From an uncultured Lachnospiraceae bacterium (GTDB lineage: Bacteria > Bacillota > Clostridia > Lachnospirales > Lachnospiraceae), in assembly GCA_947627245.1 (NCBI GenBank), contig CANQVH010000017.1, positions 1-56,236 on the forward strand: a stretch of 56,236 nucleotides of DNA. Reading direction: 5' to 3'. Made by a program: the position numbers and the translations under genes. Positions 17,744-26,750 of the stretch are shown one piece after another; position 1 is the first letter of the stretch; each line of letters opens with the position of its first letter. A model generated the notes under the pieces. It was not told where the DNA came from and ran no database searches. It saw only the letters and a program-made list of their open reading frames with translations.

Positions 17744-19051
17744 TTAATTCTCCACGGCCTGCGCGGCAGCATTCGCGCTGTCGTTAAATTCCTTCACCGC
17801 CTGCGGGATGTCCGCGCCGTCCCCGATCTTCTGCAGCATGTTCCACCACGCCGTGCGCGCGTCCGCCCAGCCGGGCGTCACCTGATAATAATCGCCGAGA
17901 TACTGTGTGAAGACGCTGTACTCCTTCATCAGCACGTCGTTCGCGTAGAGCTCCGGCATCTCGCGCACCGGCCAATAGGACGACGCCAGAACCGCCTTCG
18001 CGTAATTCTTGTCATCCTCCGTGAAGAAACGGATAAAGTCCTTCGCCGCCTTGAGCTTCTCCTCGTCCCCGTTATCGAAGATCCCGAGACCCCAGATCCC
18101 GCCCTGCAGGGTCGGCTTGCCATCCTTTGACGGAAAAGCCATCGGCAGCATGTCAAAATCAAGATCCGGGTTGTTGACGATCTGAGCGATCTCCACCGAG
18201 ACATTCCAGCAAAATGCCATCGCAAGCTCACCTTTTGTAAAACGCTCGATCTCATCCGCGCTCTGCGCGTTTCCATCAAACGAAATGCCGTCCAGATCCC
18301 TTAGAAGCTCCAGCGCTTCGATATTTTCCGGGCTGTCAAACAAATATTCCGTGTGCGCCTCATCCGTAAATACGCCTCCGCAGAGATTCGTCACAAGCGC
18401 CCGCGTTCCCTGATCGCCGCCCTGCCCCGCGCAATACACGATCCCGACATTTTCCTGCCCGTACTCTTTCAGCGCCTTCACCGCGCGAACAAAATCATCC
18501 GTCGTCCATGTGCGGTTTTCCTCGTCAATGCAGTCGAGCGCTCCCGCTTTTTCAAACAGATCGCGATTAATCACCATGCAATGCGTCGTCATACAGAGCG
18601 GAAACTCATAATACGCTCCGCTGCTGTACCGGCATGCATCCCGGACAGGTTCATAGATCTTTCCGGCCGCTTCCGACTCCCACAGATCGGAGAGATCCAC
18701 CATCATGCCCCTTTCTCCCCAGTCCGCCACCAGACGCTCCGGCCCCTCCAGCACGAGATCCGGAAGGGTTCCGTCCTCTGCCGCCTGCGCAACCTTCTCA
18801 TCGCCGCTAATATAATCCAGACATTCCACCGAAACATGATATTCCGGATACTGCCTGTGGAACTCCGAGATCAAATTGGAAACCGTGCTCTTGTTTCCCC
18901 ATTCACCGACCGGATATGTCCACAGCGCAAGATCTATGGCTTTCTGCTCCGTCTCCGTCTGCGCAGCCGTCTCCGGCGTCTGCTTCCTGCCGCACGCGGT
19001 AAGTGAAAGCGCCGTGCATGCGGCTAAAATCAAAATCCTGAATCTTCTCAT
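17744..19051 (-). CDS. extracellular solute-binding lipoprotein (family 1, sugar type)
   Basis: The 435-residue protein carries a lipoprotein signal with lipobox LTAC at residues ~17-20 (start MRRFRILILAACTALSLTAC), then an Ala/Thr/Glu linker and a family-1 periplasmic-binding fold with MVINRDLFEKAGALD and GGIWGLGIFDNGD blocks. The ATG is chosen for the signal peptide; its ribosome binding site is weak. No permease or ATPase genes are adjacent. Instead the gene follows a hybrid histidine kinase with a 37-bp gap. It may deliver sugars to an unlinked transporter or, as I infer, present ligand to the kinase. Confidence 0.88.
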   Translation of the reverse strand: MRRFRILILAACTALSLTACGRKQTPETAAQTETEQKAIDLALWTYPVGEWGNKSTVSNLISEFHRQYPEYHVSVECLDYISGDEKVAQAAEDGTLPDLVLEGPERLVADWGERGMMVDLSDLWESEAAGKIYEPVRDACRYSSGAYYEFPLCMTTHCMVINRDLFEKAGALDCIDEENRTWTTDDFVRAVKALKEYGQENVGIVYCAGQGGDQGTRALVTNLCGGVFTDEAHTEYLFDSPENIEALELLRDLDGISFDGNAQSADEIERFTKGELAMAFCWNVSVEIAQIVNNPDLDFDMLPMAFPSKDGKPTLQGGIWGLGIFDNGDEEKLKAAKDFIRFFTEDDKNYAKAVLASSYWPVREMPELYANDVLMKEYSVFTQYLGDYYQVTPGWADARTAWWNMLQKIGDGADIPQAVKEFNDSANAAAQAVEN

Positions 19052-19088
19052 AATATTCTCGCTTTCTTTTTTTGTATAATGAAATTTA

Positions 19089-21251
19089 CTAAACACGAAG
19101 ATACTTCCGCAGTTGCCGCACAATCTCCTGAATATCGATCGGCTTCGCGACATGCCCGTCCATCCCGGCGTCCAGACACTTCCGGACATCATCGGAAAAC
19201 GCGTCCGCGCTCTGCGCAATGATCGGAACCGTCTTTGCGTCCTCGCGGTCCAGCGCGCGGATTGCCATCGTAGCCTCGTAGCCGTTCATGACCGGCATGC
19301 GGATATCCATCAGGATCGCTTCATAATAACCCGGCTGCGACTGCTCGAACAGCTCCACGCACACCTTGCCGTTCTCAGCCCGGTCAAGCTTCAGCCCGAG
19401 CTCCGAAAGAAGTCCGTCCGCGACCTCCCAGTTCAGATCGTTGTCCTCCGCAAAGATTATATGGTTCCCGGAGAATGTCTCGCTGCCAATCTCCTCGGAT
19501 ACACACAACGGCTCGTCCGCTCCCTGAGCCGATGCCTTTTCCAGATCAAGCGTCACATGGAATTCCGTGCCTTTTCCCTGCTCGCTCTCAATCTCTATCG
19601 TCCCCTTCATCGCGTCCACGATATATTTCGTGATCGCCATGCCGAGTCCCGTACCTTCCGTCTTTTGCACCCTCGCGTTGTCCTCGCGCGCAAAGGTATC
19701 AAAGATCTTCTTCCGGAATTCCTCGCTCATGCCGATTCCATTGTCCCGGACGAAGAAATGTGCCCTCACATATTCCGCCCCGAGCGGCGAATCCTCCTCA
19801 TACAGCTCCAGTCCGATCCGGCCGCCCTCCTGCGTAAATTTGACCGCGTTGCCCAGTAGATTCATCAGTACCTGATTCAGCCGGACGCTGTCGCAGCGGA
19901 CATACTCAGTCTGAATATCCCGGATGCAGACGTCAAATTCCTGATCCTTCTGTCGGCTCTGCGTCCGTATCAGATCCGCCGTCCCCTCCACGATCTCACA
20001 CAGGGAGGTCTGCTCCATATTCAGCGACATCTTTCCGCTCTCGATCTTCGCCATGTCAAGAATATCATTGATAAGCCCCAGAAGATGCCTGCTGGACTGC
20101 GTGATCTTCTTCAGGCAGTTCCTCACCTGATCTTTATCGTCCGTATTTGACAGCGCGAGCGCGGTCATGCCGACGATCCCGTTCATCGGCGTGCGGATGT
20201 CGTGACTCATGTTGGAGAGGAATTCGCTCTTGGCGCGGTTCGCGTGCTCCGCGGCCTCCCTCGCCTCCTCCATCCTCACCATATGCTGCCGGAGCAGATG
20301 AAAATACCAGCCGAAAATAAGAAGCAGGATAGCCACAATAACCATACAGTTGAAGATCGCGGTCCTTGTCCATGTACTTCCGAGCTTTCCGATCGCCTCA
20401 TTCAACTGACCGTACGGCATAAACATCATGAGATACCATTCCGTATTCGGCAGGCTCGTCGCGTACAGATAACGCTGATCGTTTGCGGAGAGCGTAAACT
20501 GCGTGGCATAGCTCTTCCCCTGATCCATCGCCGCGCGCAGCTCCTTCGTGTACTGCTCGGCAGACTTTCCGCCGACGTCCGTGTATTTATTCTGAACACG
20601 GGTGAAGTAATCGTCGTCGTCCACCGTATCGTCACGGATGATGAAGCTCCCGTCCTTGCGGATGATAAAGTAATAATCGGTCGACTCCTCCAGATTCAAT
20701 GCAAGCGTCTCGCTGATGTAGCTGACCGGAAGCCCCGCGACAAGCCCGACGCACTTCTTGCCGTCCTCCATCGGATACACGGCCGGAACGCCCATCAACA
20801 CGATCTCCTCCCCCAGCGAGTCGATCCCCATCGCGATCTTCTGCTCTCCATCCCGCAATGATTCCAGAAAATTGTCCGAGCCATCCAGCTCCACATCGGT
20901 GCCGAAGAACATATCAATCGTGCCGTCCGACGCGCACAGCGCCAGATGGTCGAAGCCCCTCGAACGCGCATGGTGGGTCAGCGTCACGCGCATAGTCGTC
21001 TGGTTCGTGATCGTATCCGGAGGTACGGCGTCCACAAGACCCGCCACCTGAGACAGCCGCAGATCCATGATCGTCCCGAAATGCATCGCCGACTGCCTGC
21101 TTATTCCGGACATGTAGAGCTCGCCGATCTCTCCGATCGTCTCCGCACTTTTGCGGTTCATGCGGATCGTCTGCGTGGTAAACACGATTACACAGAGGAC
21201 GATCACAAAAATTATGCTGCTGATCAAAAGCCGGGGCGCCCTGTGCTTCAT
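19089..21251 (-). CDS. hybrid sensor histidine kinase with extracellular Cache-like domain and receiver
   Basis: The protein has 720 residues: a membrane segment (9-28), an extracellular ~270-residue region resembling a double Cache sensor, a second membrane segment (about 300-325), HisKA with FLSNMSHDIRTPMNG (phospho-His near 360), HATPase with VRDNGIGMSEEF and EGTGLGMAIT, and a C-terminal receiver with IIFAEDNDLN and LMDIRMPVMNGYEA (phospho-Asp). No DNA-binding output domain is present. The start MKHRAPR has AGGAGG nine bases upstream. It is co-oriented with the solute-binding lipoprotein gene downstream. Confidence 0.93.
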   Translation of the reverse strand: MKHRAPRLLISSIIFVIVLCVIVFTTQTIRMNRKSAETIGEIGELYMSGISRQSAMHFGTIMDLRLSQVAGLVDAVPPDTITNQTTMRVTLTHHARSRGFDHLALCASDGTIDMFFGTDVELDGSDNFLESLRDGEQKIAMGIDSLGEEIVLMGVPAVYPMEDGKKCVGLVAGLPVSYISETLALNLEESTDYYFIIRKDGSFIIRDDTVDDDDYFTRVQNKYTDVGGKSAEQYTKELRAAMDQGKSYATQFTLSANDQRYLYATSLPNTEWYLMMFMPYGQLNEAIGKLGSTWTRTAIFNCMVIVAILLLIFGWYFHLLRQHMVRMEEAREAAEHANRAKSEFLSNMSHDIRTPMNGIVGMTALALSNTDDKDQVRNCLKKITQSSRHLLGLINDILDMAKIESGKMSLNMEQTSLCEIVEGTADLIRTQSRQKDQEFDVCIRDIQTEYVRCDSVRLNQVLMNLLGNAVKFTQEGGRIGLELYEEDSPLGAEYVRAHFFVRDNGIGMSEEFRKKIFDTFAREDNARVQKTEGTGLGMAITKYIVDAMKGTIEIESEQGKGTEFHVTLDLEKASAQGADEPLCVSEEIGSETFSGNHIIFAEDNDLNWEVADGLLSELGLKLDRAENGKVCVELFEQSQPGYYEAILMDIRMPVMNGYEATMAIRALDREDAKTVPIIAQSADAFSDDVRKCLDAGMDGHVAKPIDIQEIVRQLRKYLRV

Positions 21252-21395
21252 CTTCCGTTTCCTCCTGTAACGTCCTGATATCAAAGACGGAAATGACTAT
21301 ACGGATCTTTTCATCTTCCTCACACCCGCCATCCTGTCTGACATCTCATATAAAAAGTTTATTACACCGCACCCTTATTGTAAAGTTTTTTTGTC

Positions 21396-21424
21396 TTGAA
21401 TCTGTCAGAAAAAGGGATTATACT
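21396..21424 (+). promoter_or_regulatory. promoter of the TSCPD gene
   Basis: TTGAAT (21396-21401), a 17-bp spacer and TATACT (21419-21424) lie about 50 bp before the start at 21477, oriented towards it. Confidence 0.6.
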
Positions 21425-21476
21425 TTGCGTAGAAAATTGCCGCAAGGCATAGAACATATGACAGGAGGAATGAAAT

Positions 21477-21719
21477 ATGGTATACAAGCCAAAGGGAGTC
21501 TGCTCCATGGAAATTCATGTCGATCTGGACGGAGATATCATCAAAAACGTGGCGTTTGTCGGCGGATGCTCCGGAAATACCCAAGGGGTCGCGCGTCTCG
21601 TGCAGGGAATGAAAGCCACTGACGCAATCGCACGCCTCGAAGGGATTCACTGCGGCCCGCGCCCGACCTCCTGCCCGGATCAGCTCGCTCAGGCGCTCAA
21701 GCAGGCGATCGCACAGTAA
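21477..21719 (+). CDS. TSCPD domain protein (TIGR03905 type)
   Basis: An 80-residue one-domain protein with VCSMEIHVDLDGDIIKNVAF at the N-terminus, GGCSGNTQGVARL in the middle and the name-giving TSCPDQLAQAL at the C-terminus. The same domain occurs at the end of B12-dependent ribonucleotide reductases, where its cysteines are thought to be redox or metal active; the stand-alone form has no established role. AGGAGG lies 8 bp before the ATG. It has its own promoter and a strong terminator after it. Confidence 0.9.
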   Translation: MVYKPKGVCSMEIHVDLDGDIIKNVAFVGGCSGNTQGVARLVQGMKATDAIARLEGIHCGPRPTSCPDQLAQALKQAIAQ

Positions 21720-21733
21720 GCAGACAGATTTTC

Positions 21734-21781
21734 AAAAAAGGGGAACGCCTGTACTTCGATACAAGCCTTCCCCTCTTTTTT
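21734..21781. terminator. bidirectional rho-independent terminator
   Basis: AAAAAAGGGGAACGCCTGTA pairs with TACAAGCCTTCCCCTCTTTTT around the loop CTTCGA, with A and T runs on both sides. It lies between two converging genes. Confidence 0.88.
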
Positions 21782-21790
21782 ATTGAAAAA

Positions 21791-23017
21791 TTACCAGTAG
21801 ATCGTGATAAGGCAGAACTCGTCGTCGATATGATAGCGGTAATTCCATGTCGTCACGCCGTTCTGCTCCATCAGATATTGTCCCGGCTCGTCCAGCATCC
21901 CGTTCTCAAACAGCTCGTACCGCGCCGTCTCAAGCGCCTCGCTGCTGCCGAATTTCATGACGGTGCTGCTCTCCCGATTCCTCACGGAATTCATAAGCGC
22001 ATTGCGGATCGTGTCATAGTCAAAGGTTTCGTAGTAAAATCCGTTCAGCTTATAATAATCATACTTGTCCGAAGTGCAGGCCGGAAGCGTGATCAGATCA
22101 CCCGGCACATGCGTCTTGAAAAGATCGTACTCCGTGCAACACAGATAATTGTAGTTCGTCACGCTTTCGCTACTGTCGCCGTCGATCTGTCCCGCGAACA
22201 CCGGATCGCCCCATGTGACGTCCACATAATAATAGTCCCCGTCGATGCGCACCATATTCCAGCCGTGATCCCCGCCGTCCTTCGTCGTACCCGTGACATA
22301 AGTGCAGAAAAGTCCCATCCGGTGAAGAATATATTGGAATGCCTTCGCGTATCCGGCGCACACGGATGCGTGATAAAGAAGCGCGCTCTGGATGTTCTGG
22401 GAGTCCGCGCTGCCTGCCTGATATTCAACCGTGTTGATCAGGTATTCATAGATGTATTTGATCCGCTCGTAATCGGTCGCGATCGACGGGATCCCCGCAA
22501 TGCATCCGTCTGCGGCCGCTTCCAGATTCTGCCGCATGGACGGCCTTGCTTCCACCGGAACCGTGACCTCCAGATCATACCCGACGACCTTTCCGGTAAA
22601 ATCCGTCTCGATCTGCGCGCTCGTACCGATCCAGAAAATCTCCGGATGGTCCGCAAGCACCGCGTAATAGACGTCCCAGAATTCTTCGCCGCCGATCACC
22701 GCCATAAAATCTCCGCTATCCTCGCCGCGCATGATGTGGACGTAGATTTCCCGGTACGCCTCGTGGTATTTCTCCGGAAGATTATCGTAATAATACTCTT
22801 CCACAGAGGAAACGAAGCCCTCCTCCAAAGCGGCGCTCTCCCAGCTCTCCAAACCGCCCCCGGTCAGCGCATAATGAACCCGCTTGATCACGTCAAAATT
22901 CACCATGCCAAGTATGCAGACGAATACCGCAACGCCGAGAAATCCGCGCACTACCGACCAAAAACCGGATTTTCTTTTCCTTTTTCTTCCGTCAAAATCT
23001 ATCGTTTTCCCGCTCAT
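21791..23017 (-). CDS. membrane-anchored transglutaminase-like protein
   Basis: The 408-residue protein has one N-terminal membrane segment (GFLGVAVFVCILGMVNF, about 27-43) and an extracellular transglutaminase-like cysteine-protease fold in the second half. The catalytic triad is visible as Cys in YHASVCAGYAKAFQY (about 232), His in GDHGWNMVRIDG (about 264) and Asp in YYVDVTWGD (about 279). Such proteins often act as peptidases or cross-linkers at the cell surface. It is transcribed alone and ends at a shared terminator. The substrate is unknown. Confidence 0.85.
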   Translation of the reverse strand: MSGKTIDFDGRKRKRKSGFWSVVRGFLGVAVFVCILGMVNFDVIKRVHYALTGGGLESWESAALEEGFVSSVEEYYYDNLPEKYHEAYREIYVHIMRGEDSGDFMAVIGGEEFWDVYYAVLADHPEIFWIGTSAQIETDFTGKVVGYDLEVTVPVEARPSMRQNLEAAADGCIAGIPSIATDYERIKYIYEYLINTVEYQAGSADSQNIQSALLYHASVCAGYAKAFQYILHRMGLFCTYVTGTTKDGGDHGWNMVRIDGDYYYVDVTWGDPVFAGQIDGDSSESVTNYNYLCCTEYDLFKTHVPGDLITLPACTSDKYDYYKLNGFYYETFDYDTIRNALMNSVRNRESSTVMKFGSSEALETARYELFENGMLDEPGQYLMEQNGVTTWNYRYHIDDEFCLITIYW

Positions 23018-23098
23018 TTACCTGTATCCTCTGTCCCGCGATCTCTGCGCGCCCTGCATCCTGCGCTTCTTCTGCATCTTCCGAGTTTTCCATGCGTC

Positions 23099-24706
23099 TC
23101 AGCGCTCCCATTTGTCGCACAGCTCGTTGATCTGCCGCGTAAATTTATCCAGATCCGCGTTCGCTCCGCCCTCGTTTTTGCGGATCACACCGAGAAGCCT
23201 CTGTCCGGCCGCCAGCAGTCTCGCAAAGGTCTTCGTCACCCTCGCGGCCGCCTCCGTCTTCTGCGCCTTCTTCGTGCGGATCGGCTCCGCCTGCACGATG
23301 AATTTTCCATTTGCCAGATCAAATTCTGTCCCTGAGTACGGTGCGTACGCGTCCAGTCCCTGCTCATTCTTCAGCCGCTCCGTAAAGAGGTCACAGACCG
23401 TATCCTCCCCGTGTACGACGAACACCTTTGACGGCTTCTCCTTAAAAGAAGTGATCCAGCGCATCAGCCCATGATTGTCCGCATGTCCGCTGATCCCGGG
23501 CAGGACAAGCACCTCGGCCTTCACCTCAATCTCTTCACCGAAAAGCTTGACATGCGTCGCCCCGTCGACGAGCGCGCGTCCCAGCGTCCCGACCGCCTGA
23601 TAGCCCACGAAGAGGATCGTCGACTCCTGTCTCCAAAGATTGTGCTTCAGATGATGCTTGATGCGGCCCGCATCGCACATGCCGCTCGCAGACAGAATCA
23701 CCTTCGGCTTCATATCCTCATTAATCCGTTTGGAATCGTCGCTCGTGATCGAGGTTTTCAGACCGGTGAATCCGATCGGGTTGATCCCCTGACGCAGAAG
23801 CTCCGTCGCCTCCTCGTCAAAATCGCTCCACATATGCTCACGGAAAATATTCGTCGCCTCGTTCGCGAGCGGGCTGTCCACCCACACCTCGAAATCGTCA
23901 TGACCGTGCACCAGCTTTTCCTGCTTGATATGGCGGATGAAGTAGAGCATTTCCTGCGTGCGCCCCACAGCAAAGGACGGTACGACCACATTGCCCCCGC
24001 GGTCGAACGTACGCTGGATGACTTCCGCAAGCGCCGTCGCGTAATCAACCGGCGCGTTGTGGCTGCGGTCGCCGTACGTGGACTCCATCACGACATAGTC
24101 CGCGCTCTCCGGATACTGCGGATCGCAGATCAGCGGCTGCTTCGTATTTCCGATATCGCCGGAAAACACAATCTTTTTCTCGATATCTTTTTCCTTGATC
24201 CAGACCTCAATCGAGGACGAACCGAGCAGATGCCCTGCATCGATAAACCGCACGCGGATCCCCTCCGCGATCATAAGCTCTTTCTCATATTCGCACCGCA
24301 CAAAACAGGCGAGCACACCGACGGCGTCATCCATATCATACAGCGGCTCCACGAACTCGCGCCCGGCCCTCTTCGCCTTGCGGTTCTTCCATTCCGCCTC
24401 AAACATCTGAATGTGTGCGCTGTCACGCAGCATGATCTCGCACAGATCCGCAGTGCCGGTCGTCGCAAACACCTGTCCGCCGAACCCGTTCTTGTACAGG
24501 AGGGGCAGCTTCCCCGAGTGATCCATATGCGCGTGCGTCAGAAGCACCATATCGATATCCGCAGGCTTGACCGGAAGCTCCGCGTTTTCATAGATATCCG
24601 GCCCCTGCTCCATCCCGCAGTCGATCAGGATCCTCTTCCCCGCCGCCTCCAGCAGAAAACAGCTTCCGGTGACCTCATGCGTCGCGCCCAAAAATGTAAG
24701 TTTCAT
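23099..24706 (-). CDS. MBL-fold beta-CASP ribonuclease-like protein with RMMBL domain
   Basis: This 535-residue protein belongs to the metallo-beta-lactamase/beta-CASP group, which contains RNA and DNA nucleases such as CPSF73 relatives. The metal-binding LTHAHMDHSGKLPLL is near residue 55, SGDIGNTKQPL and VMESTYGDRSHN near 180-210, followed by the beta-CASP insert. VILSASGMCDAGRIKHHL and ISGHADNHGLMRWI complete the metal sites, and VFVVHGEDTVCD begins the RMMBL part. I use the ATG of MKLTFLGA; a GTG three codons upstream is possible. No Walker or DNA-repair partner is adjacent. RNA processing is the likely role. Confidence 0.9.
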   Translation of the reverse strand: MKLTFLGATHEVTGSCFLLEAAGKRILIDCGMEQGPDIYENAELPVKPADIDMVLLTHAHMDHSGKLPLLYKNGFGGQVFATTGTADLCEIMLRDSAHIQMFEAEWKNRKAKRAGREFVEPLYDMDDAVGVLACFVRCEYEKELMIAEGIRVRFIDAGHLLGSSSIEVWIKEKDIEKKIVFSGDIGNTKQPLICDPQYPESADYVVMESTYGDRSHNAPVDYATALAEVIQRTFDRGGNVVVPSFAVGRTQEMLYFIRHIKQEKLVHGHDDFEVWVDSPLANEATNIFREHMWSDFDEEATELLRQGINPIGFTGLKTSITSDDSKRINEDMKPKVILSASGMCDAGRIKHHLKHNLWRQESTILFVGYQAVGTLGRALVDGATHVKLFGEEIEVKAEVLVLPGISGHADNHGLMRWITSFKEKPSKVFVVHGEDTVCDLFTERLKNEQGLDAYAPYSGTEFDLANGKFIVQAEPIRTKKAQKTEAAARVTKTFARLLAAGQRLLGVIRKNEGGANADLDKFTRQINELCDKWER

Positions 24707-25026
24707 AGTCCGCACCCCTTTCCGTCTGGTCTGTTATATTTATTATACGATTCTTTGCGTATCTTGCACAGCATTTTTTGATGAAAATAATCGCCGGATT
24801 CCGTTTTTCCCGCACCTGCGCGCAAGAAACCGCCTCAGGCCGCGAAAAGAAGAAATCCTCCTCCCCGCATACCGCGGCGGCTTCTCTACTTTTTTGTTTG
24901 GTTCCTTCCCGACTCAGGGGCAGGTGGCGGTTTGCGGGGCTGAGCACTTTGTTTGCCCTTCCCCTTCCTGTCCGCGATCCGGCCGCACTGAATCGCTGCG
25001 AAAAATCAATATGCCCGACTTTTGTT
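24707..25026. other. 320-bp intergenic region with a possible promoter
   Basis: No convincing gene is present. On the minus strand TATAAT (24742-24747) with a weak -35 at 17-18 bp could drive the beta-CASP gene. The rest is GC-rich with short inverted repeats; open frames through it have no ribosome binding site or recognisable protein. Confidence 0.4.
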
Positions 25027-25950
25027 TTATGCCGTATACTTCAGGAGGCCGGAACAGCAGATTCCTTCGCCCTCCTTCAGCAAAACCGGTCTTAAGTTCC
25101 AGCCGGTCCGGCAGAGACTTGCGGCGATCCGGTCATCCGTATCTTCCATGCCGATCAGATACCGGCGAAATCCATCCGCAGACGCATCCGTCTTGTCCGC
25201 GAACCTCTTTTCTATGGCAGTCATCTGCGTTCGGGCATCGGCAGTCAGACCGAAGAAACGGATCTCCCCGATCTCTGTCTGCGCCTCCCGAAGCAGTTCC
25301 CGGCACACGGTTTCCTCCCCGCCGCCAAAGAGCAGCGTCCCTGTCCCGAATGTCGGCCTGCTGTCGCTTCCGCGATATCTGCACACGTCATAATCCTGAT
25401 ACAGCGCGCATCCCAATGCGCACCCGTAACCGTCAGGGGACAATTCCTTCTGACACGGCGCTCCCTTTTTTACAGCCTTAACGCTCATCACGCAATCCTC
25501 GAACACCCCTTCCGATAAGTCAGCGGAGAGTCCGTGCGCGAAAGCGACCGCACCGTCCGCGGAGGATCTTGCCAAGAAACGCCAACCCACGACCTCGGAT
25601 TGATAGGTGCCGTTCGTAAGCCTCACGATCTTTCCGACTCCCGGCAGCTCATCCCGCACTGCAGACTTTTCCTCATCGCCAAGAAGCAATGTGTCAATCT
25701 CCGTATCCTTCAAAAGCTCCTTTAAGGCACAAAGTGTTTCCCCGTCCGAGCTTCCGAGAACCGCGAAATTCACATGTTTCGGTAACAAAAAAAGCCTGTG
25801 CTCAGACTTTGTCTGTTCCACATGCTTTTCCGCCTTTCTCAGATACAGAAATGTGTAAGTCTCCTCCTTCATGGTGTCCTGCAGCTCTCCGAAATGCAGA
25901 AAGCATTGTCCCGTCTCCCAGTACAAAAATCGAAAATACTTCATCTTCAT
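25027..25950 (-). CDS. hypothetical protein, possibly a degenerate MBL-like fold
   Basis: The 307-residue protein lacks signal peptide and membrane segments. It opens MKMKYFRFLYWETGQCFLHF. It contains LKDTEIDTLLLG, a cysteine-rich middle (CALGCALYQDYDVC near 175) and FGTGTLLFGGGEE near 198, followed by a region reminiscent of the later half of small metallo-beta-lactamase-fold proteins, but no HxHxDH is present. GGGGAG lies nine bases before the first ATG. It is encoded on the same strand upstream of the beta-CASP gene. I do not recognise the family and give no function. Confidence 0.65.
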   Translation of the reverse strand: MKMKYFRFLYWETGQCFLHFGELQDTMKEETYTFLYLRKAEKHVEQTKSEHRLFLLPKHVNFAVLGSSDGETLCALKELLKDTEIDTLLLGDEEKSAVRDELPGVGKIVRLTNGTYQSEVVGWRFLARSSADGAVAFAHGLSADLSEGVFEDCVMSVKAVKKGAPCQKELSPDGYGCALGCALYQDYDVCRYRGSDSRPTFGTGTLLFGGGEETVCRELLREAQTEIGEIRFFGLTADARTQMTAIEKRFADKTDASADGFRRYLIGMEDTDDRIAASLCRTGWNLRPVLLKEGEGICCSGLLKYTA

Positions 25951-26195
25951 GTTGTGTTTCTCCCCTTATTACCTTTGGAGATATCCCATAGCGGAAACCC
26001 CCATTTCCGCCATGGCACCTCATCCTGCTCACAGGAAATCCTGATATCCCCGTTTTGTTGCTTCGTATGTAAGTTGCTCAATACTTTGCCGCGATTTCCG
26101 GCGCGGCCCCGGGCCGCCCGACGGACGATACCCGGCCGGTTTGTTTGCTTGGCTTGTCACAGCCTGACAGCCGTCTGTGACTACCGCCTGATGCG

Positions 26196-26681
26196 TCAGC
26201 TCACCCAGATGCCATTGGAGTAACTTGGCGTTGACTCTGACGTGCTACCGCTGATCGCCGTATGCATTCCACGCGCACGGTAGTAGTAGCCGCCGGTAAC
26301 GGAATACGTATTGGCATTTGATACGGTATTCGTGTTGTAATTGATCTTCGGCCCCATTGTCAGAACATGTTTCCAGCTTCCGCTAATCAATCGCTGCAGA
26401 TACATCGTCACCTGCACCTGACTCACGTTCCTGTACGCCGCGGTAGTCCCGGTTAACTTCACCAAGCGCTTTCCGGCTATTGAAAGACCACCGGTTCCGT
26501 AAGCCAAAATGCTTCCCCGCGCTTTCGGATAAACCGTCACCTCTGCAGAGTCTTCATCTGTCAGCAAAGACCCGTCAACTACGGTTCCGAGCAACTCATC
26601 CGCCGCATATACCGGAAGCGCCGTTAATGCAAGACAGAAGATAAGCAATACAGCAGCCATCATTTGCTTTCTACTCCTCAT
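26196..26681 (-). CDS. small secreted protein, DUF6147-like
   Basis: This is a 161-residue protein with a clear Sec signal peptide (MAAVLLIFCLALTALPVYA, cleavage after AYA near 27) and a mature part rich in Thr, Ser, Tyr and Gly, probably all beta. The blocks ARGSILAYGTGGLS and VTGGYYYRARGMHTA resemble small secreted clostridial proteins grouped under DUF6147; that name is from memory. The ATG has GGAGG at good spacing. It is monocistronic, upstream of nothing related. It may be a surface or spore-associated protein. Confidence 0.75.
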   Translation of the reverse strand: MRSRKQMMAAVLLIFCLALTALPVYAADELLGTVVDGSLLTDEDSAEVTVYPKARGSILAYGTGGLSIAGKRLVKLTGTTAAYRNVSQVQVTMYLQRLISGSWKHVLTMGPKINYNTNTVSNANTYSVTGGYYYRARGMHTAISGSTSESTPSYSNGIWVS

Positions 26682-26750
26682 TTTTCTCCCTCCTTTCTAT
26701 CGAAGATTACACTGATAATAACGTATCATTTTATGAAATGTGATGCCATT

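Noticed and set aside
21830..24781. Two long plus-strand frames opposite the transglutaminase-like and beta-CASP genes
   Set aside because: The minus-strand proteins have clear catalytic motifs; the plus frames have none.
24675..24947. 90-codon minus-strand frame before the beta-CASP gene
   Set aside because: It runs into the start of the beta-CASP gene in another frame and lacks a ribosome binding site and recognisable content.
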